Translations under genes and position numbers: made by a program
Assembly: GCF_917563925.1 (NCBI RefSeq)
Contig: NZ_CAKJTJ010000004.1
Coordinates: forward strand, 150,683 to 214,682
DNA length: 64,000 nt
Direction: 5' to 3'
From: Sutcliffiella rhizosphaerae
GTDB taxonomy: Bacteria > Bacillota > Bacilli > Bacillales > Bacillaceae_I
Shown here: positions 15,194 through 22,714 of the stretch, piece after piece
Layout: the number at the start of each line of letters is the position of its first letter
Position numbering within the stretch: position 1 is the first letter of the stretch
The notes under the pieces: generated by a model
What the model saw: the letters and a program-made list of their open reading frames with translations, nothing else
What the model was told of the DNA's origin: nothing
Databases searched by the model: none

Positions 15194-16334
15194 TCACTTG
15201 AATGAACGAAACTTCCAATCCTTAAATCAAAAAGTAGTGATGAATGAAAAGGACCGAAACAAAGCTCTACAGACAATCAATCATAGAATGGAGACTCCGC
15301 CAGTCATAAAAAAAGCTTCCACTCCAGTTAGGTATTATGTTGCATATGCCTCGGCAGCACTACTATTTTTACTTATACTGATTCCAACCATTATATATAA
15401 CTTTGACTTAAAGGGAGAAAGTGTAGCATCAAATACAATCCCTCCCGAAAGGCTGGAGGAAATCCTTGCCCCATATCAATATCATGAAATTCTCCATGTA
15501 CAAGAAGTAGATACAGGTGTGGTTGTTTATTACACCCATATGATAAAAAATGATATAAATATTGAAGAATTAAATGCCATGTTTATTAAAAAAACAGAGG
15601 ATGGTTGGGATGAGTCCATGGAAGGTGGTAGTCACACTTTCTTAGAAAAAGATGACCTCAGTCACCAACTAATAATTCCTTCAAGCGAAGAATCTCCATT
15701 TCCTTTAGTTTTTGGGAAAATCCTTAATCCAAGTATTATGGCAGTATTTGTTAACGATGAGGAAGCAGAGATCATCACTTCAAAAAGTGAGGAAAAATAT
15801 TGGTTTGTATTTGCCGATGTAAGTCCTGATGAAATGTTCGATATAAAAGGATTAAACAACAAAGGGGCATCTATTTATTCCATTTCTACTCAATATCCAA
15901 GAAGTGGAAGTACCATCCTTGAAGAAGCAAATCAAAACGCTGTGAATTTTGAGCTGACTGAGGAGGAATGGCAAGTTTATGAGCTTTTAAAAGAGGAATT
16001 CAATAAACAACATCTGAAAGACCTTTCCCCTATAAGCATTGCAAAAATCTACGTGCAGGCTTCACTAGATGAAGAATTGGAACTTAGTTATGAACTTCAC
16101 ACTGACAGGGAAGATGTTATGCAAGTTGATAGGGAGGAATATCTAACTGAGTGGGAACATTCATCGCCTGAGCAAATAAGAGATACCTTCTTCGGCATAC
16201 AGGATGGAATCTTTCATGATAATGGGGATAGTGGTTATATAAGCTATACGAACACTTATGGACAGCAGTGGGGGTTTCAAATGTTAAAAGAAGAAGATGG
16301 TAGCTGGAGTGTGTCATTTCTTCCACTTCAATAA
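15180..16334 (+). CDS. Membrane-anchored anti-sigma factor-like protein (RsiX-like)
   Basis: Protein of 384 residues: a cytoplasmic N-terminus of about 55 residues (sigma-binding by inference), one membrane helix (YYVAYASAALLFLLILIPTI, about 57-77) and a large extracellular domain rich in Glu, ending GQQWGFQMLKEEDGSWSVSF. The 14-nt overlap with the sigma gene implies coupled translation and stoichiometric production. No zinc-binding HxxxCxxC motif is visible, so it is not a ZAS-type anti-sigma. Start ATG behind GGAGGG within the end of the sigma gene. Assignment as anti-sigma rests on architecture and synteny. Confidence 0.82.
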   Translation: MKQSNHLNERNFQSLNQKVVMNEKDRNKALQTINHRMETPPVIKKASTPVRYYVAYASAALLFLLILIPTIIYNFDLKGESVASNTIPPERLEEILAPYQYHEILHVQEVDTGVVVYYTHMIKNDINIEELNAMFIKKTEDGWDESMEGGSHTFLEKDDLSHQLIIPSSEESPFPLVFGKILNPSIMAVFVNDEEAEIITSKSEEKYWFVFADVSPDEMFDIKGLNNKGASIYSISTQYPRSGSTILEEANQNAVNFELTEEEWQVYELLKEEFNKQHLKDLSPISIAKIYVQASLDEELELSYELHTDREDVMQVDREEYLTEWEHSSPEQIRDTFFGIQDGIFHDNGDSGYISYTNTYGQQWGFQMLKEEDGSWSVSFLPLQ

Positions 16335-16336
16335 GG

Positions 16337-16366
16337 AAAGACCACGGTATATTCTCCGTGGTCTTT
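16337..16366 (+). terminator. Terminator of the first ECF operon
   Basis: AAAGACCACGG and CCGTGGTCTTT form an 11-bp stem with an 8-nt loop, 3 nt after the stop at 16334. It can also serve the convergent lipoprotein gene ending at 16379. Confidence 0.9.
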
Positions 16367-16378
16367 TGTATGTGTCCA

Positions 16379-16882
16379 TTATTCCCCTGAAAAAATAGAT
16401 TCCAAGTTGAAATCTAAGTCGTAAAGGAAACTAATGGTTCTTTTAAACTCCTGCCCCTCTTCACCACCATATACATGATAACCAATATCAAAACTATTCG
16501 GTTGGGGGTTATAATAGATAAAATACATTGGAAGAGAGGCCAAATCTGCATTAATATAAGAAGGTTCTTCATGATCAGTAAAGACGAATATATTATCCTC
16601 AGTCAGTTCAACGTCTGTACCGAAGTCCGTTTTCACCTTATCAAATTTCCCCTCTGTTAATAGTTCTATGATATTTCTTGATTTATGATCTAAATTCTGA
16701 ACGTCACCACTAAAATTTTCTATCTTTTCTTTTAAGAATGCATTCTCACTTTTCATCTTCTCAATCTCTTTTTCTATCTCAATTGATTTTTGATCCTGAT
16801 TAACTTCTGGGCTACTAACCTCATTGTTAGTGCATCCGCTAAGTAAAACGACCAATAACAGAATTAACCCTAGGTTTTTCAT
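16379..16882 (-). CDS. Lipoprotein carrying the same extracellular domain as the adjacent anti-sigma factor
   Basis: Lipoprotein of 167 residues: signal MKNLGLILLLVVLLSGC, an acidic linker, a coiled coil (IEIEKEIEKMKSENAFLKEK, about 34-55) and a C-terminal domain beginning SRNIIELLTEGKFDKV and ending FNLESIFSGE. This coiled coil plus domain matches ARGIISLLGSEDFDELKE ... TIKYMVSGD of the anti-sigma protein encoded immediately upstream (16914-17558), so it is a secreted version without the cytoplasmic and membrane parts. Start ATG 16882 follows GAAAGGAG; the longer frame is spurious. As third gene of the sigma operon it could modulate signal sensing by competing for the same ligand (inference). 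Confidence 0.82.
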   Translation of the reverse strand: MKNLGLILLLVVLLSGCTNNEVSSPEVNQDQKSIEIEKEIEKMKSENAFLKEKIENFSGDVQNLDHKSRNIIELLTEGKFDKVKTDFGTDVELTEDNIFVFTDHEEPSYINADLASLPMYFIYYNPQPNSFDIGYHVYGGEEGQEFKRTISFLYDLDFNLESIFSGE

Positions 16883-16913
16883 AGTTTTACTCCTTTCATA
16901 TGACGGAGAAGAA

Positions 16914-17558
16914 TCAATCCCCACTTACCATATATTTTATGGTCCGGTCGTTGTTAAATCCAAATATGATAGAGAATTTCCCTTCTTCGCCAGGTGTTCT
17001 ATTGTAAAAATAATAATTAACTTTTATTTCATCACCAGAATAATCAATGTAAATAAAACGCATTGGGTAATTGATTATATTTGTGGGATTATTTATCTCA
17101 AACCCCTCGTACCCTTCAAACTCAATTCTGTCGTCTTTTACGTTATATTCCACATTATATCGTTCCTTCAATTCATCAAAATCTTCACTTCCTAATAGGG
17201 ATATAATGCCCCTAGCAGTGTGTTCAAATGTTTGCAAATCTAAGCTCATTCTCTCGAGGTTTTCTCTTAAAGCTTGGTTTTCTTCATTTAGTGCATCTAG
17301 TTCCTCCTGGAGAGCACCATTGACATCCTCTGGGGCTGATAGAAGATCACCATCATTGGTTTGTAATTGAAAGGCAAGAAATATCATCGCGATTAGGGCT
17401 GCTGTAAGTCCAATTCCATACAGGGCTATTGGCTTTCTAACTGACATTTTTTCTTTTTGGCGTATACGGGAAAGAATGATTGCTTTTTTTTCAGGAGATA
17501 GTATTGGTTCTGGGCCGATATAATCATCCACACCTGACTTCCACTTATTTCGACTCAT
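16914..17558 (-). CDS. Membrane anti-sigma factor-like protein
   Basis: Protein of 214 residues: cytoplasmic N-terminus (1-43) with SPEKKAIILSRIRQKEK, membrane helix IALYGIGLTAALIAMIFLAF (about 43-63), coiled coil LQEELDALNEENQALRENLE (about 82-105) and an extracellular sensor-like domain. It overlaps the ECF sigma gene by 14 nt and starts behind GAAAGGAG, so it is the likely cognate anti-sigma. No zinc motif. The extracellular domain is duplicated in the downstream lipoprotein. Signal unknown; coiled coils suggest dimerisation or interaction between the two proteins. Confidence 0.82.
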   Translation of the reverse strand: MSRNKWKSGVDDYIGPEPILSPEKKAIILSRIRQKEKMSVRKPIALYGIGLTAALIAMIFLAFQLQTNDGDLLSAPEDVNGALQEELDALNEENQALRENLERMSLDLQTFEHTARGIISLLGSEDFDELKERYNVEYNVKDDRIEFEGYEGFEINNPTNIINYPMRFIYIDYSGDEIKVNYYFYNRTPGEEGKFSIIFGFNNDRTIKYMVSGD

Positions 17559-18087
17559 TGAAGTTCTCTCCTTTCAGTTTATCTTTGAGTTTGGTTCTAG
17601 CCCGAAAAAGACGAGATTTCACGGTGTTTAAGGATATGTTAAATAGGTCGGCAATTTCTACCATGGACAAATCTTTATAATAATATAAAATAATGATTTC
17701 TCGATCTTTAAGAGGGAGCGACAATATTTCTTGACCAACCATGTAATTCTCCGTCTTTTTAATTATCAAATCCTCCGTGTGCTCCGCGCCTTTAAACATA
17801 TTGGTAAGTGTGGTTAGTAATTTACTCTTTTTATAAGCTGCACTTCTTAGGTAGTCATAACAACAATTTATGGTGATTCGAAATAGGTACGTTTTGTAAC
17901 TGGATTCTCCGCGAAATTTATCCTTATTCATATATAATTTCATGAAGACATCCTGTACAATATCCTCAGCAATTTGATAATCTTTCACATATGTGTAAGA
18001 AAGCCTCGCCAGTTCTTCTCCGTATTTATCCATTAATTCTATATAAAAATCTTCCTCTCCATTTCCAACGGGATGAATACCATTCAT
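17545..18087 (-). CDS. ECF RNA polymerase sigma factor
   Basis: ECF sigma factor of 180 residues. Region 2: YVKDYQIAEDIVQDVFMKLY and ESSYKTYLFRITINCCYDYL; region 4: LPLKDREIIILYYYKDLSMV and HTH FNISLNTVKSRLFRARTKLK. I start at ATG 18087 (MNGIHPVGN) behind GAAAGGAGG; the upstream 45 codons cover a promoter and a terminator. It is closely similar to the sigma factor at 43142 (ILYYYKD, TVKSR), so the two are paralogues. Followed by its membrane anti-sigma and a lipoprotein. Confidence 0.92.
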   Translation of the reverse strand: MNGIHPVGNGEEDFYIELMDKYGEELARLSYTYVKDYQIAEDIVQDVFMKLYMNKDKFRGESSYKTYLFRITINCCYDYLRSAAYKKSKLLTTLTNMFKGAEHTEDLIIKKTENYMVGQEILSLPLKDREIIILYYYKDLSMVEIADLFNISLNTVKSRLFRARTKLKDKLKGENFNESK

Positions 18088-18127
18088 TGTTGTCCTCCTT
18101 TCTTTCAATAAATGATTGTACTTATTA

Positions 18128-18153
18128 GACGGAAAATAAAAATTTCGGTTCTT
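18128..18153 (-). promoter_or_regulatory. Candidate ECF-sigma promoter
   Basis: On the minus strand AAGAAC (18148-18153), 16-bp spacer, CGTC (18128-18131), 41 nt before the ATG of the sigma gene. This resembles the TGAAAC-N16-CGTC ECF class and suggests autoregulation. Confidence 0.6.
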
Positions 18154-18162
18154 CTTTATTCT

Positions 18163-18195
18163 AAAAAAGTCAGCTATAGCCGTTAGCTGACTTTT
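18163..18195 (-). terminator. Terminator after YkqA-like gene
   Basis: AAAAGTCAGCTA and TAGCTGACTTTT form a 12-bp stem with a 7-nt loop and a T-run on the minus strand, separating the YkqA-like gene from the sigma operon. Confidence 0.88.
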
Positions 18196-18202
18196 ACGAT
18201 TC

Positions 18203-19066
18203 TTATATGCCGAGTGGTTCATGATTCCTTAATACGTCAATTTGTTTCTTTACCTTCTGCAAGTAATCCTCCGATAAAAAACCTTCTGCTCCACGGAAAA
18301 TTTCTACTTCATACTCAATAGGTGGTGGAGTTTCAGGATCTTTATTTTTTACAACAAAAGTTAATGCTACTATATGTTGACCATTCATGGAGATGGAAAC
18401 AAAAGTGGGTCTATACGCAAATGGCACTCCTTCTCTTACATACAAGTATTTTTCAACTACAGAAACAGGAATTTCGTATACTTTCCCTTCTACCGCTCCA
18501 TTTCCATCCTCGACAATGTCCGCGCGCCCCAAATTATCTGTTGGGGATTTTCTAGTAAATTTTAATGAGTAATTGTCCAACACACCTACACCAACTATTT
18601 TTCGGAAGTATCCTCCAACGCCTGCCTCATTGATTCGTTTAAGATCCATACAGCTTCCATAGGCAAAATATCGCACTGTTTGCATTTCCTTAATCATGAT
18701 GTATTCCTTCCAATCACCAGTTGGAATACGTCGTTTGAACAAATCTTTTCTCCCTATGTACACATATGCCGATATAGAACCTTTATCGGTGTGAATGGTT
18801 TGTGTCACTCTTTCGTATAAATTGTTAACTCTCCCCTGTTCGTACTCTTCTAAAAGGTCAAGTTTTACTAGTTCCTCTTCATTTACCTCATACAGCTCTC
18901 CGTAAACTGTGCCTGATTTGTCCGCAGCAAAAGCTGGATAGCCATAGCCTGTGTCATATAGACTACCATCATCTGTCCAACTCTGTTCCGCTAGCAGTCT
19001 AGCATGTTTCAGTATCCTTGCGTTCTTTTCTCCGTTCCGTAATGTGCCGTACACAAATACTTTCAA
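18203..19066 (-). CDS. Tandem gamma-glutamylcyclotransferase-fold protein, YkqA-like
   Basis: Protein of 287 residues with two AIG2/GGCT-like domains. Domain 1 begins MKVFVYGTLRNGEKN (the YGTLR substrate-binding loop) and ends YVYIGRKDLFKRRIPTGDWK (about 122). Domain 2 begins VRYFAYGSCMDLKRI (about 135) and contains GRADIVEDGNGAVEGKVYEI. The glutamate acid/base expected in such domains could be the Glu of LLEEYEQG in domain 1 (inference). This two-domain length and order match B. subtilis YkqA, whose substrate is not known to me. It is the last gene before a terminator and follows YwqG-like by 62 nt. Confidence 0.85.
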   Translation of the reverse strand: MKVFVYGTLRNGEKNARILKHARLLAEQSWTDDGSLYDTGYGYPAFAADKSGTVYGELYEVNEEELVKLDLLEEYEQGRVNNLYERVTQTIHTDKGSISAYVYIGRKDLFKRRIPTGDWKEYIMIKEMQTVRYFAYGSCMDLKRINEAGVGGYFRKIVGVGVLDNYSLKFTRKSPTDNLGRADIVEDGNGAVEGKVYEIPVSVVEKYLYVREGVPFAYRPTFVSISMNGQHIVALTFVVKNKDPETPPPIEYEVEIFRGAEGFLSEDYLQKVKKQIDVLRNHEPLGI

Positions 19067-19128
19067 TGACTATCACTCCTCTCGAACAAAAGGATGCAAG
19101 AGATCCCTCCCCCGCATCCTTACCTTTA

Positions 19129-19917
19129 TCAATAACACTGCAACGTAAAAGCCACTCTATCAAACTGTTTCTTTAAAAGATCCTCTTTTTCCATACAGAA
19201 ATATAGCATTCCGCTATCTCCCCACATCAAGCCTAATTCCTCCTCGTCTGAATCAATCTGGAATAAAAGAACTGGGTCTTCGCCATCTTCAAAAAGCTCT
19301 TCAAACACATCATTTTGAATGTTCATCGGTGCTCCCAGCATATAATGTGCAGACTCCATTATGCCGTTCTCGTCCTCCGGCTGCATCAATGCTTGACGAA
19401 ATTCCCAATAGTTTTCTTCTTCCTCTTCATTTAAAAAGTTGATATCTTCTAGATACTCTGGAATACTCACCATCGATTCAAACGCTATATTAAAAGATGG
19501 TAATGAAGAAAATTCGCCTTTAATTGGATTATCTTTTCTCTTTAACTTGCTGAAATCTCCGTTATAATATAAGACTGTAAAACAACCTTCCTCATCCTCA
19601 AATCCCCAAGGTTGCTCTTCTACATCGTAAAACAGATATAAGATTCCGATGTCAGGCAGTACGTTGTTTTTATCAAACTGTTTTGCGTCCTTTAGATTGA
19701 CTTGGAGCATAAATGTCAAATTACTTTCTTTATTCCTTGGAAACTCCCATTCTTCAGGTAAATCTGGTGAACCACCTATCTTAGAGGAACCTAGTGGAAT
19801 ATCATTGTCATTCTGCTGTATCTTTTTCATTTTAATAGAGCTTTGGAATGAAGCGATGATGGATGATTTGTGGCGCTCTAGGTCGTAGGTTTTTAATAAT
19901 TGGTCGATTGGTTGCAT
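19129..19917 (-). CDS. YwqG family protein (DUF1963)
   Basis: Protein of 262 residues of the DUF1963/YwqG family. Landmarks are SSKIGGSPDLPEEWEFPRN (about 45-63, the highly conserved segment), LTFMLQVNLKDAKQF, then GILYLFYDVEEQPWGF and LLFQIDSDEEELGLMWGDSG near the C-terminus. The fold is a cytoplasmic acidic protein without a proved function. It is 24 nt downstream of the MazG-like gene on the same strand and is probably co-transcribed. No catalytic motif can be pointed out. Confidence 0.88.
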   Translation of the reverse strand: MQPIDQLLKTYDLERHKSSIIASFQSSIKMKKIQQNDNDIPLGSSKIGGSPDLPEEWEFPRNKESNLTFMLQVNLKDAKQFDKNNVLPDIGILYLFYDVEEQPWGFEDEEGCFTVLYYNGDFSKLKRKDNPIKGEFSSLPSFNIAFESMVSIPEYLEDINFLNEEEEENYWEFRQALMQPEDENGIMESAHYMLGAPMNIQNDVFEELFEDGEDPVLLFQIDSDEEELGLMWGDSGMLYFCMEKEDLLKKQFDRVAFTLQCY

Positions 19918-19941
19918 TATTTTTGGCTCCTTCTATTAAAC

Positions 19942-20265
19942 TTAATCCTCTACATCTAGTAATAAAATCTTTTTCTCAAAAGCCCCACGGGAGATTGCTT
20001 TTCCCTTGCGAATGTTTTCCACTTCTTCTATAGAAGAGCCATGAAAGTTTGCTAGCGCGTGAATCACCTCTAATAGGTCTGCAAGCTCTTCCACTGCTTC
20101 CTCACTGGATTGGGCAGCGCAATACTCATCTAGTTCTTCGTAGCTTTTTTGTTTAAGATACTTTTTGTAATCTTGATCAGATAAAACTTCTATGGAATAC
20201 TTCTTCCCAGTCGCTTGGATAATTTGCGGAATGTTATCTCGGACTAGTTTGTTGTATGTTGGCAT
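19942..20265 (-). CDS. MazG-like nucleoside triphosphate pyrophosphohydrolase family protein
   Basis: Small all-alpha NTP-PPase/phosphoribosyl-ATP pyrophosphohydrolase-like protein, 107 residues. It begins YNKLVRDNIPQII, typical of this subgroup, and has the metal-binding helix pair KSYEELDEYCAA and EEAVEELADLLEVIHALA, where the acidic ExxE and ExxD residues hold magnesium. Such proteins are thought to remove non-canonical nucleotides. Start ATG follows GGAGGTACC. It is upstream of YwqG-like. Substrate not determinable. Confidence 0.86.
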   Translation of the reverse strand: MPTYNKLVRDNIPQIIQATGKKYSIEVLSDQDYKKYLKQKSYEELDEYCAAQSSEEAVEELADLLEVIHALANFHGSSIEEVENIRKGKAISRGAFEKKILLLDVED

Positions 20266-20308
20266 CAGGGGGTACCTCCTGAATTACATTTTTTATTTTC
20301 TCTATGGT

Positions 20309-21184
20309 TTATATATTATAGTATCTCTCCGGACCTTTAAATACTTCTTTAACATGCCAGTATATAAAGTCATCCTTTGGATAGTAACTGGGCTCAATCG
20401 GATTCATTAGCTCATTCCCGTGATACCTCATCAGCCATTCATCAAACCCATTCCCATGCGCATCCTGAGAAACAACCATTCGACGATCATTATTGATTGT
20501 AAAAACCCCTCTATCAAAAAGTTTATGGTGCAGAGAGCATAGTGCAATGCCATTCTCCTCCACATCTGGCCCTCCTGCTTGATGCCATTTGATGTGAGCA
20601 GCTTCCACTCCTACTAAAATATGCATCAAACGGACATTAAATCCACAGACAGCACAACTATACCCATATGCCCTAAGAATCTTATCTCTAAATTTCGAGT
20701 CTCTTTTTCTCCTTTTAGTATAGACAAAGGAGAAGTCCAATCCGACCGCACTAACAATATCATCATGTATGGAAGCAGGAAAATGCTGATCAAGAATTAT
20801 CTGAGCAAGCTCTGGAATATGATCCATATTTTCTTTGATACTATTAAAAACTTCAGGAACAAAACCTCCTGAAACACTTTCTTCGAGCAACTTTCTATTA
20901 TTCGGGTTAGACAGGTTTACAGTCTTGTCCAACTCCCAGATTCCATCTCTTGAAAGCCTTACAAAGGGCTCCTCGGGATGATAAGATTTTCTGATTGGCC
21001 CAAAATCTACTAACAACTGCTTTAAATCCTGACCTACTTGCTCATATGGCAAAAACCTTGGATTCCCCCTCTGCAACTGGCCCAACGCATATAATAATAA
21101 TAAAGGCTTATGAGGGGCTCTTTGGTTTCCTTTTTTCCAGATCGTTAGGTTGCTAATTGAGTTTTTTAGTTGTTCTAGATTCAT
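20309..21184 (-). CDS. HNH restriction endonuclease with phosphorothioate-DNA-binding (SBD-like) domain
   Basis: Protein of 291 residues resembling ScoMcrA-type type IV restriction enzymes. The N-terminal part contains NQRAPHKPLLLLYALGQLQR (about 19-38) and HPEEPFVRLSRDGIWELDK, which is the sulfur-binding-domain pattern for phosphorothioated DNA. The C-terminal HNH domain shows CAVCGF, GVEAAHIKWHQAGGPDVEEN, ALCSLHHKLFDRG: two CxxC-like zinc pairs and catalytic His of AAHIKW. No dnd or ssp modification genes are in the window, as expected for an enzyme that attacks foreign modified DNA. It lies next to a Nudix-helicase pair. Specificity for phosphorothioate is inferred from family. Confidence 0.85.
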   Translation of the reverse strand: MNLEQLKNSISNLTIWKKGNQRAPHKPLLLLYALGQLQRGNPRFLPYEQVGQDLKQLLVDFGPIRKSYHPEEPFVRLSRDGIWELDKTVNLSNPNNRKLLEESVSGGFVPEVFNSIKENMDHIPELAQIILDQHFPASIHDDIVSAVGLDFSFVYTKRRKRDSKFRDKILRAYGYSCAVCGFNVRLMHILVGVEAAHIKWHQAGGPDVEENGIALCSLHHKLFDRGVFTINNDRRMVVSQDAHGNGFDEWLMRYHGNELMNPIEPSYYPKDDFIYWHVKEVFKGPERYYNI

Positions 21185-21440
21185 GCGATTTCCCTCTGCT
21201 TATTTGTATATGGATACTAATTTTATCCACTGTCCCATAGATATTTTTTGCTGTCTATTGTAAACCTTTATATTTTTTAAAAACGGAATGACTTATAGTT
21301 TCTTGTTTACGTTAGGGAATTCGACAAAAGACAGCAATTCCCTTCCTTATTTCTGTAAATTTGCAGATGTCCTCTTTACTTATTTCTTATTCTAAAATAA
21401 GCTAAAATCAAGCTAAAAATTGGAATAAGGTGGTTCTATT

Positions 21441-21839
21441 ATGAAAAAGACCGTAAATGTTGTAGGTGCAATTATTGAAAATGAAAAAGATGAGTTTTTT
21501 TGTGCATTAAGAAGTCCAGATATGTCCTTGGCTAATTACTGGGAATTCCCAGGTGGAAAAATAGAAAAAGGAGAATCTCCTGAACAAGCGCTCGTTCGTG
21601 AGTTTGAAGAAGAATTTGCTTGTAAAATTCAAGTGGGTTCAAAAGTAGAGGATACAACTTATGAATACGAAAAGGTAATTGTTCGCCTTGAAACATATGA
21701 AGCAAAATTAACAAACGGACAACCAATCGCTCTAGAGCATGCGGAAACAAGATGGGTTCCACGTCTAGAACTATTAAAAATGAATTTTGCTCCTGCTGAT
21801 ATTCCAGCTATAGAGAAACTAGTAAAAGCTCAAAACTGA
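21441..21839 (+). CDS. MutT-like Nudix hydrolase, (deoxy)nucleoside triphosphate pyrophosphohydrolase
   Basis: Nudix protein of 132 residues. The Nudix box GGKIEKGESPEQALV-REFEEEF (about 40-61) is intact, with REFEEEF giving the metal-binding glutamates. WEFPGGK and the C-terminal TRWVPRLELLKMNFAPAD are the MutT/CTP-pyrophosphohydrolase hallmarks. It is followed after 20 nt by the PLD-helicase-DUF3427 gene on the same strand, and this pairing probably forms one functional unit. Start ATG behind AAGGTGG. Exact nucleotide substrate unknown. Confidence 0.9.
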   Translation: MKKTVNVVGAIIENEKDEFFCALRSPDMSLANYWEFPGGKIEKGESPEQALVREFEEEFACKIQVGSKVEDTTYEYEKVIVRLETYEAKLTNGQPIALEHAETRWVPRLELLKMNFAPADIPAIEKLVKAQN

Positions 21840-21859
21840 ATGAAATGATGTGAAATTTA

Positions 21860-22711
21860 ATGGTGCAACAGCAATTAATAAAAAAAATTGAAAGTTCTCT
21901 TTATAAGGGATTTATTGACCAGAGTCGACCAGTATCTGCTCAATTTAAACCAAAACTTTTAACCAATAAACATCAAGAAAATGTGTTATCTACATTACTT
22001 CAAGAAATGAAAACCTGTCTTTCATTTACTTTCTCTGTTGCCTTTATTACTGAAGGTGGTTTGGCAACTTTAAAAACGTTACTGTATGACTTAAACAGAA
22101 AAGGTATAACAGGACGTATTTTAACTTCAACATTTCTAAACTTTAATCAACCTAAAATGTTCCAAGAACTTTTAAAATTGAATAACGTAGAAGTTCGTTT
22201 AACTAGCGAAAGAGGCTTCCATTCTAAAGGTTATATTTTTGAGCATGCAGATTACTACTCTTTAATTGTTGGGAGTTCAAATTTAACTGACAGCGCATTA
22301 AAGGCTAATTACGAGTGGAATGTATTTCTAACTTCTTTAGAAAGCGGAGAGATAATAAACCATTTTAAAAATCAATTTGAAGAAGCATGGAGTGAAGCTC
22401 TCCCCTTAAATGAAGAATGGATTGCCAATTACAATCAACATTATAAAATACAACCATTCGTAAAAAGCTTTGGTTCAAATACTTTGGATCTAAAAACTGA
22501 ATATCTTACGAACGCATTAGCAGATAGCCTTACGATTCAACCAAACAAAATGCAGACAGATGCTTTAGAGCAATTAAAGAAGCTCCGTGTTAAAGGAGCA
22601 CAAAAAGGTCTGATAATCTCTGCTACAGGTACTGGGAAAACATTTTTATCTGCCTTTGATGTGAGAAACTTTTCTCCTAAAAAGATGCTTTTTATTGTTC
22701 ATCGGGAGTAA
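21860..22711 (+). CDS. N-terminal fragment: PLD-like nuclease domain plus helicase motif I
   Basis: 283-residue product expected if translation stops at the internal TAA. It retains the complete PLD-like domain (single HKD motif, so it would act as a dimer) and ends 13 residues after the Walker A lysine, at MLFIVHRE. The nuclease part could fold alone; the helicase part could not. Confidence 0.6.
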   Translation: MVQQQLIKKIESSLYKGFIDQSRPVSAQFKPKLLTNKHQENVLSTLLQEMKTCLSFTFSVAFITEGGLATLKTLLYDLNRKGITGRILTSTFLNFNQPKMFQELLKLNNVEVRLTSERGFHSKGYIFEHADYYSLIVGSSNLTDSALKANYEWNVFLTSLESGEIINHFKNQFEEAWSEALPLNEEWIANYNQHYKIQPFVKSFGSNTLDLKTEYLTNALADSLTIQPNKMQTDALEQLKKLRVKGAQKGLIISATGTGKTFLSAFDVRNFSPKKMLFIVHRE

Positions 22712-22714
22712 ATC

